Origin: Thermoprotei archaeon | GTDB taxonomy: Archaea > Thermoproteota > Thermoprotei_A > Sulfolobales > Desulfurococcaceae | NCBI GenBank assembly: GCA_003661825.1 | Contig: QMWW01000019.1 | Span: 1 to 11,370 of the forward strand | Length of the DNA stretch: 11,370 nt | Reading direction: 5' to 3' | Part shown: piece by piece, positions 6,255-11,370 of the stretch | Layout of the letters: the number at the start of each line of letters is the position of its first letter | Numbering within the stretch: position 1 is the first letter of the stretch | Program-made: the position numbers and the translations under genes | The notes under the pieces: model-generated | The model's input: the letters and a program-made list of their open reading frames with translations, nothing else | Told to the model about the DNA's origin: nothing | The model's database searches: none

Positions 6255-6384
6255 GATCGCTTGCTCCGATAGAATTGTTGTAAATCCGCGTAATAGTTTT
6301 TGTCCTACTAGACTAGAGGTATCTGGCTATCTGGAAACGCAGTTGCTTACGAAAAGCATTGATAATTATGGTATACATTTCTAA
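6232..6384 (+). CDS. possible small protein of 50 residues, unrecognised
   Basis: A frame beginning at GTG 6232, eight bases after the stop of the Roadblock-like gene, stays open for 50 codons. It has ordinary-looking codons and a mixed polar sequence (SDRIVVNPRNSFCPTRLEV is its most protein-like part). The same frame is open further upstream, inside the preceding gene, back to 6139. GGAG at 6223-6226 is a possible ribosome-binding site 5 bases before the GTG. No family was recognised. It may be a small gene, a remnant of a decayed gene next to the molybdenum hydroxylase scar, or chance. Confidence 0.2.
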   Translation: MENPTASKIACSDRIVVNPRNSFCPTRLEVSGYLETQLLTKSIDNYGIHF

Positions 6385-6423
6385 CTCTCTCGGAAATCAC
6401 TACCATATGTTTTAGTGCTATAG

Positions 6424-7176
6424 ATGCCTAGTTTAAAAACTGTGGTTAAGCCCCATTCTCGAGAAATAATTGCTGGTAAAGCTAAGAATATAGAAGACTA
6501 CCTCGATATACAGTACCACCACTTCGCGAAGATCGCTGGCAACACCTATCCACACGCTATTATAGATTCTATAGATTGTAGCGAGGCCTACAGGCTCAGA
6601 GCTGTAGAGGTTGTAACCTATAAGGACGTCTCAGGAGTAAGCGCTGTAGGATACATACCAGCAATGCCTACACTCGCCGTGGGCAAAGCGCGCTTCCTCG
6701 GCGAACCCGTCGCTATAGTTGTAGCTAAGACTCCCGGTGAAGCAGAGAGAGCTATAAGCGGTGTTAAGGTGGAATACAGAAAGCTCCCAGCTCTAACTAG
6801 TATAGACGACTCGCTGAGTTCTAAAGAGGTACTAATACACGATAGCTACAAGAGAACTATTGCGTATAGGTTTCTGGTTAAGAAGGGCAACATAGACAGG
6901 GTATTCAGTAAAGCAGATGTTGTGATTAAGAACAGGTACAAAGTATCTAGTAGAGAGCACGCATACGTAGAGAGAAGCAACGCCCCGCGAAACAGGCATT
7001 AAGATCATCGCGCCGAACCCGTTCCCCCACGTAATAGCTAAGAACATTACTAGAGTTCTAGGAATAGATATTAGCAGAGTAGAGGTTAAAACACCATATG
7101 TTGGCGGATCGTTTGGCGGTAAAACGATATGGGCCCTATACTATCTGCATAGGCAGCTATAGCTAAAGCGTATACG
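6424..7176 (+). pseudogene. decayed molybdenum hydroxylase large subunit (xanthine dehydrogenase/CoxL family), N-terminal third
   Basis: Intact members bind the molybdopterin cofactor and oxidise aldehydes, purines or CO; they are about 750 residues long. The first 192-codon frame (6424-7002) matches the N-terminal part: AGKAKNIEDYLDIQ, HAIIDSIDCSEAYRLRAVEVV, GKARFLGEPVAIVVA, GVKVEYRKLPALTSIDDSL and YKVSSREHAYVE. A one-base indel between about 6976 and 6990 moves the match to another frame: TGIKIIAPNPFPHVIAKN, RVLGIDISRVEVKTPYVGG and GGSFGGKT at 7103-7126, the family's cofactor-binding glycine motif. That frame stops at 7160-7162. A further shift near 7147-7153 continues as AAIAKAYTLG, after which the match breaks off. 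About two thirds of the protein is missing, including the C-terminal cofactor and active-site region, so it cannot be functional. A short N-terminal peptide might still be made from ATG 6424. Confidence 0.88.
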
Positions 7177-7334
7177 CTAGGAGAAGCATTCATTCTCGCT
7201 GGAGGCACAAATGTCCTCATACTACTCAGAAGAGGAGGATCTCGCCTAGAGTCTTGATGGACTTATCTAGCGTTAAAGAGCTTAGATACATTAAGTTCGA
7301 AAACAGGTATTTGTGTACAGGCTTCTACTGTATC
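7177..7334 (+). pseudogene. decayed FAD-binding subunit of a molybdenum hydroxylase (CoxM family), fragment
   Basis: Intact CoxM proteins (about 280-290 residues) carry FAD between the iron-sulfur and molybdenum subunits. Here EAFILAGGTNVLILLRRG is read in one frame from about 7183; AGGT is the conserved flavin-binding glycine motif. The match then shifts near 7236-7242 to RISPRVLMDLSSVKELRY and IKFENRYLC in another frame, and near 7319-7321 to ASTVS in a third. It ends at about 7334, where the convergent permease gene's stop codon begins. The piece follows the CoxL remnant directly, so a deletion removed most of coxL and, depending on where the break lies, the first residues of coxM. No iron-sulfur subunit (CoxS) was seen. 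The original order was evidently coxL then coxM. Confidence 0.82.
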
Positions 7335-8549
7335 TTACTCATACCTAAGAGCTACAGCTGGCGGTATCTTTGCAGCACGATATGCTGGGAATATAGAGCC
7401 GAGTATACCCACTAGTATTGTCAGCGTGATCGTTGAGGCTACGAGCTGTGGAGAGATATTTGGCGAAGCCTGTATAGTGATGGATGTCATCCCCGCTCTA
7501 ATGGTTAGACCGTGTGACGCGAGGATATAGGCGACGGCTACGCCTACAGCTATACCTATTATGGCCCCTATCAAGCTCATTAGTACACCCTCTGCTATGA
7601 TCAGCGCTATTACCTGTGCATCCGTGAATCCCAGCGCTTTTAATACGCCGATCTCCCTAGTTCTCTCTATAACACTGGTAATCATCGTTGCAGCCACGCC
7701 GGCAACCGCTACTGCAAATGCTGCCAGCGTGGCCGAGAAGGTCATGAAGTTTACTGCCCCGGTTATGGAAGACGCGATCTCCGCTATAGCGTAGAAAGCC
7801 GTTATGGTTACAGCATTTCCGTAGTGCTCCCTTATCTTCTGCGTAATACTCGGTACAAGGCTTGGTTCACTAGCTAGTAGTAATATACCGCTCCACTCCC
7901 TAATCCCTAGTAGCTTCTCCGCTGTTTCCATGCTTATGAAGACCGTTTCATCGGGGTTTAGTATGGCTGCTCCTCCATACTTCTCCAGTATACCAGCAAC
8001 TATCAGCGTAATCCTCTTTGCTTCTATTTTCCCAGCTTCTCGAGTCCTGTACACCGTAACCGATACAGCGTCTCCAACGTCGTGCTCTAGAGTCTCGCTG
8101 CTATAGGCTAGGTCGTGTCCTAGAATACACTTGGTTATATCGGTTTCAGATGGGATGCCTCCTCTCTCTACGACTAGGCTTGGAATAGCTTTGAATAGAA
8201 ACTCGTATTCAACAGCGTATACGAATACGTTGTCCGCCTCACCAGCTAGTCTCCTGAACTCTGCCTGCGTACCGTAGAATGGAGAAGCGTCTACTACGCC
8301 TTCAATACCGCTTAAGAATCTTAGGTCTTCCTCGCTTAGCTCATACTCCTCGCCCGGCATAACGACTACGAGGTTTTGGCCGAGTCCACTGATCTCCCTA
8401 ACTACATAGTCGCCATAACCGCTCGTAACACCGTATATAGCGATGAGTGCTAGTGGGCCTATAGATATCCCTACGATAGTTAAGACGGCCCTTAGCTTCT
8501 TCTCGGTTAAAGCCTTAAATGCCAACCTAACTACATCGGATATTTTCAA
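7335..8549 (-). CDS. ABC transporter permease, MacB/FtsX type
   Basis: This 404-residue membrane protein has the MacB/FtsX layout. A membrane helix at about 21-42 (LRAVLTIVGISIGPLALIAI) is followed by an extracellular MacB_PCD-like domain at about 45-260, then three helices at about 266-291, 318-344 and 370-390. The coupling stretch ERTREIGVLKALGF (about 295-308) is the family signature for contact with the ATPase, and the C-terminus (FPAYRAAKIPPAVALRYE) is also typical. Such permeases do not transport through a channel but transmit ATP-driven motion to extracytoplasmic partners. The start is TTG at 8547-8549; an in-frame stop lies just upstream and the sequence from residue 1 already fits the family. 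It follows the giant surface protein gene by 15 bp and is almost certainly co-transcribed with it. No ATPase is in the window. Substrate is unknown. Confidence 0.93.
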   Translation of the reverse strand: MKISDVVRLAFKALTEKKLRAVLTIVGISIGPLALIAIYGVTSGYGDYVVREISGLGQNLVVVMPGEEYELSEEDLRFLSGIEGVVDASPFYGTQAEFRRLAGEADNVFVYAVEYEFLFKAIPSLVVERGGIPSETDITKCILGHDLAYSSETLEHDVGDAVSVTVYRTREAGKIEAKRITLIVAGILEKYGGAAILNPDETVFISMETAEKLLGIREWSGILLLASEPSLVPSITQKIREHYGNAVTITAFYAIAEIASSITGAVNFMTFSATLAAFAVAVAGVAATMITSVIERTREIGVLKALGFTDAQVIALIIAEGVLMSLIGAIIGIAVGVAVAYILASHGLTIRAGMTSITIQASPNISPQLVASTITLTILVGILGSIFPAYRAAKIPPAVALRYE

Positions 8550-8564
8550 GCGCTACACCGGCCA

Positions 8565-11370
8565 CTATGTACCTAGCTTCTTCGTGTGGGCTTTGGCAAG
8601 CCTGTAAATTATATAAAGAGCTAGGCCTAAGAATAAGGCTGTCCCTATAATAGTGCCTATAAAGTACCACGAGTACTCTTCTTCACCGCCGCCCTGCTGC
8701 TCCGTAGTCTCCGTCTTCGCCTCCTCCCTCAGCTGTACTTGATAGACCCTGGTATAGGTTGTGTTGTAATCGTCCAAGTAGGTTACGAAGAGCTTTACAG
8801 ACCTATCCCTTAGTACGCCTACTTTGAGCTCTAGCCTAAAAGCGGTTTGCGAAGCCGGATCTAGGTCTCCCAAGAACGTATAGGCTGATGAATTCCCGTA
8901 GACAGCTCCTATCCATACGCTCCTGGCATAAGATGTGCCAGAGTTTATTACAACACCGCTAACCTTAACTACGCCGCCGCTGTACACCGCTGTGGTATCA
9001 CTAGATAGCACTATCTGTATATGAGGCTCAACTATGACTGGAAGCGTGGTATTGTACCAGTTGACAGCGCCCGATACATCGCGGTATACAATGGTTAACA
9101 TGAACACTGCATTGTAGAGCACTGGCCCGGGTCCGTAGATTTGCTGAGTACTCGTGGGGTTGTACACTAGAGTGTACTCTACTACTGCGCGGCTATTCGG
9201 CTGTACTACTGGTATGTACTTTACAGGGTTTACAGGAACTAGTACTGGTGTCTGAGGTGCTAGGACAGCATATACGTTGTAAATCGGCGAGGAGTAAGAG
9301 TTCTCTATAGAGACCCTGTAGAGCGCTGAACCGTTAACGTAGCCTAATCTAATCGGGGCTTCTACGTTTATAACCGGGGGTTTAGCGTAGACTACGAGTG
9401 GTACCGTGATATTCACTCTATAATACTCGTTCCAGTGGTCAATGAATTCTAGGTATCCGTGGATCCAGTAGGTTCCAGGTTTCTCAAGCTCTAGGTTCAG
9501 CTTAAGAGTATAGGTTGCTAGATCGCCCTTCCCTAGAACAGGGTTAGATGGAACGGCTTGCTGCTGTAGCCCTGCGACAAGCTGTCTGATAATATCCTCT
9601 TCGCTCATAGGCTGTTCTATCCTAACTGCTGGGATAACGGCTGTAGGCGTTAGTACCGCGTAGGACTCGTTCGTATCGGAGTAGAGTACGCCGCTCGGTA
9701 GCTCTAAGTAGGCTAACAGGCCGGACATAGATGGTATCTCTCTGTTCCTCACCAGGACGTAGTACTGTGCTCCACGGGCATCAAGCGTAGGTTGGGAACC
9801 AAGCCATCCATAGCTAACTATCTCTACGATACTGGATGGATCGCTTATGCTTAGCACTACTGGTATCAAGTACGTTCTCCTATACCCTGCCTGCCCGGAC
9901 TCTACGTATAGCGTTAAATTCACTAGAGCATTATAGCTTCTAGGCTCTACGTCTACAGCGTTTAGCGTAAACTCTAGTGTAAGCGTTTGGAGCGTGTATA
10001 TGGGTCCCTCGACGTAATCTGTTAAACTACCCCTGTATGCCTCTGTAAAGCCTTCAGGAACTACTAGTTCAGCATGTATAGACGAAACAGGGTATGGTAG
10101 TAGGTTCGCGAGGGTAACGACGTATACTGCGCTACTACTACCTGGGTAGACAGGCCAGTTGTTGAGCCAGCCGCTTTCAACAGCTGCGATCTCGCTTCCA
10201 TTTAGCAGGGTTTCGGGCGAGGGAACGGGGATCAGGAGTGTGTAATTCACGGTCCTCATAATGTTTGATCCATAGACTCTAGTGAAGTAGCTTAAACTAG
10301 CCCTAAACTTGTAGAAGCCTGGAGTAGCCTTTCTCAGGTCTAGGTAGAAGGTTGCAGAGCACATTGAGCCAGGCTCTAGGATAGAGCCGCATGACGATAC
10401 GTTGTTCATAGTGATCAGTGATTTGTTCAGAGAGCTTATAGAGACAACGGGATTATATGCCGGATAGTCGCCTGTATTCCGGAAAACCAGCGATAGAGCG
10501 GCGCGAAACGCTCCCGGATATACCTCGGTTGGAGCACCACTACCCCAATAGTAATCGACGAGCTCTACTCTAGCATCGTAGGATTCCGGGCTATCTACGA
10601 CTAATGGAATAGAGTAGCTCTCTCTATACACTGCTACGCTACCACTAGATACTAGGTAGTACTCTATGTCTAGGCTAGCCTCGTAGCTCCCCGGTTCTAC
10701 GTGCTCAGCATCAACCATGTACTCTAGGGTACAAGTAGACCCCGGCAATAGGTTGCTACAGTACGATTCACTATTTCTAAGGACGAATCCTTCAGGCGCT
10801 TCTAGTCTTCCAATAAGCGTTGATATAGATTCACCGATAGCGTTAGCTACTGTAACCCTTAGTACTACTCCATGGCTATTTGGGAGTAACCGTACTGGCA
10901 CCCCGTTGTATAGCGTTTGAACAGCTACTGGGTAGACAGGCTTCTCTGGACTAGGGATTCTCAGCGTAAACTCTATGACCTGTTCTGCTCTATAGAGTCC
11001 TCCATTGCAGTTAAGCACAGCTTCTACTATTAGTGTATAGTTAAGCTCTTCTCTAGTCGTATTTACCACTAAACCGCCGAAGGTAGCTGTAAAGATCTCT
11101 CCATACGTTAGTGGGTTACCGCTATGCCATACTATATAGCTTAAACCGTTACTAGCTTTAACTTCACTTGGTAGGTGGAGCTCCGCATGTACCTCTGCTA
11201 TGGAGTCCCGGCTCAATGACTGCAGGATCACAGCTATACCGGCATTATCCATCTTCTGCGAGACAAACCTCGTAGTCCACATGGCTTCGAGCATAGATAC
11301 GTTGAGTACTGGCTCTCCAACGTAGAGCGTAAAGATGTGTGTCTCGTTAACCCAGGCTTCTACGCCGTCG
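8565..11370 (-). CDS. giant extracellular multi-beta-sandwich protein with C-terminal membrane anchor (COG1361-like), 5'-partial
   Basis: At least 934 residues are encoded. A Met at 11292-11294 is the first in-frame start, but the frame stays open to the window edge with similar sequence (VNETHIFTLYVGEPV), so the true start and signal peptide lie outside. Numbering from that Met, about seven beta-sandwich modules cover 1-114, 120-235, 240-358, 366-485, 488-635, 640-756 and 757-855. Repeated features are a W-containing entry (VDYYWGSG, ESGWLNNW, SYGWLGS), vYPG, LPGS/EPGS and a PGSYxAxLxIxYY-like exit ending YxIPLVV. Two modules carry paired cysteines around L-x-PGS (C179/C188 and C302/C312). 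A T/E/Q/G-rich linker (856-873) leads to one membrane helix at about 875-899 and a basic tail. There are many N-x-S/T sequons. The gene precedes a MacB/FtsX permease by 15 bp, as COG1361-type proteins often do in archaea. It may be the permease's extracellular partner; an S-layer or adhesion role is the alternative. Confidence 0.88.
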   Translation of the reverse strand, partial: DGVEAWVNETHIFTLYVGEPVLNVSMLEAMWTTRFVSQKMDNAGIAVILQSLSRDSIAEVHAELHLPSEVKASNGLSYIVWHSGNPLTYGEIFTATFGGLVVNTTREELNYTLIVEAVLNCNGGLYRAEQVIEFTLRIPSPEKPVYPVAVQTLYNGVPVRLLPNSHGVVLRVTVANAIGESISTLIGRLEAPEGFVLRNSESYCSNLLPGSTCTLEYMVDAEHVEPGSYEASLDIEYYLVSSGSVAVYRESYSIPLVVDSPESYDARVELVDYYWGSGAPTEVYPGAFRAALSLVFRNTGDYPAYNPVVSISSLNKSLITMNNVSSCGSILEPGSMCSATFYLDLRKATPGFYKFRASLSYFTRVYGSNIMRTVNYTLLIPVPSPETLLNGSEIAAVESGWLNNWPVYPGSSSAVYVVTLANLLPYPVSSIHAELVVPEGFTEAYRGSLTDYVEGPIYTLQTLTLEFTLNAVDVEPRSYNALVNLTLYVESGQAGYRRTYLIPVVLSISDPSSIVEIVSYGWLGSQPTLDARGAQYYVLVRNREIPSMSGLLAYLELPSGVLYSDTNESYAVLTPTAVIPAVRIEQPMSEEDIIRQLVAGLQQQAVPSNPVLGKGDLATYTLKLNLELEKPGTYWIHGYLEFIDHWNEYYRVNITVPLVVYAKPPVINVEAPIRLGYVNGSALYRVSIENSYSSPIYNVYAVLAPQTPVLVPVNPVKYIPVVQPNSRAVVEYTLVYNPTSTQQIYGPGPVLYNAVFMLTIVYRDVSGAVNWYNTTLPVIVEPHIQIVLSSDTTAVYSGGVVKVSGVVINSGTSYARSVWIGAVYGNSSAYTFLGDLDPASQTAFRLELKVGVLRDRSVKLFVTYLDDYNTTYTRVYQVQLREEAKTETTEQQGGGEEEYSWYFIGTIIGTALFLGLALYIIYRLAKAHTKKLGT

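Noticed and set aside
7336..7400. Apparent continuation of the CoxM-like frame past 7334 (ATAGGIFAARYAGNI resembles a CoxM internal motif).
   Set aside because: This stretch is the reverse strand of the conserved permease C-terminus, so the resemblance is most simply chance.
7561..7794. A 77-residue plus-strand frame opposite the permease gene.
   Set aside because: It mirrors the hydrophobic helices of the permease on the other strand; the permease signature motifs make the minus strand the coding one.
1..11370. tRNA or rRNA genes, CRISPR arrays, insertion sequences with terminal inverted repeats, toxin-antitoxin pairs.
   Set aside because: No cloverleaf-like arms, no regularly spaced repeats, no transposase motifs and no toxin-antitoxin-like gene pair were seen by eye in any gap or frame.

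Overview
The window looks like a piece of a hyperthermophilic crenarchaeal (Thermoproteota) chromosome. The evidence is heavy use of AGG/AGA, ATA and CTA codons, TTG start codons, A/T-rich TATA-like boxes close to start codons, oligo-T stretches, and families typical of that group: an archaeal FlaJ/TadC-type secretion membrane protein, membrane-anchored winged-helix regulators, and long beta-sandwich surface proteins with one C-terminal membrane anchor. The flavour is Desulfurococcales-like, but the species cannot be read from the sequence.

Region 1 (1-3497, + strand) is a secretion or surface module. It holds the 3' part of a FlaJ/TadC-like platform protein whose reading frame is already open at base 1, then a 650-residue secreted, membrane-anchored protein built of Ig-like beta-sandwiches.

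Region 2 (about 3660-6384, + strand) is a regulatory and signalling module. A small protein has an N-terminal membrane helix and a C-terminal winged helix. It is followed by a protein with the reverse layout: two winged helices, then a C-terminal two-helix membrane hairpin, as in the ArnR-type archaellum regulators of Sulfolobales. After a 14-T tract come two small paralogous proteins whose secondary-structure order (alpha-beta-beta-alpha-beta-beta-beta-alpha) fits the Roadblock/LC7 fold. Nested palindromes lie at the promoter of the first of these. This is the least explained and most interesting part of the window.

Region 3 (6424-7334, + strand) is a gene graveyard. It contains the first third of a molybdenum hydroxylase large subunit (xanthine dehydrogenase/CoxL family), frameshifted and joined by a deletion to a short, repeatedly frameshifted piece of the FAD subunit (CoxM). 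The scar ends exactly where the convergent gene stops.

Region 4 (7335-11370, - strand) is a two-gene operon: a very large extracellular multi-beta-sandwich protein (at least 934 residues, open at the window edge) and, 15 bp downstream, a MacB/FtsX-type ABC permease. No ATPase gene is visible. The pair may be an archaeal counterpart of a MacA-MacB-like envelope machine, with the giant ectodomain as the extracellular partner.

A working hypothesis is that regions 1 and 2 together sense the envelope state and control expression of surface structures. Everything linking the genes functionally is inference from adjacency and architecture. The gene families themselves are read from the translated sequences.
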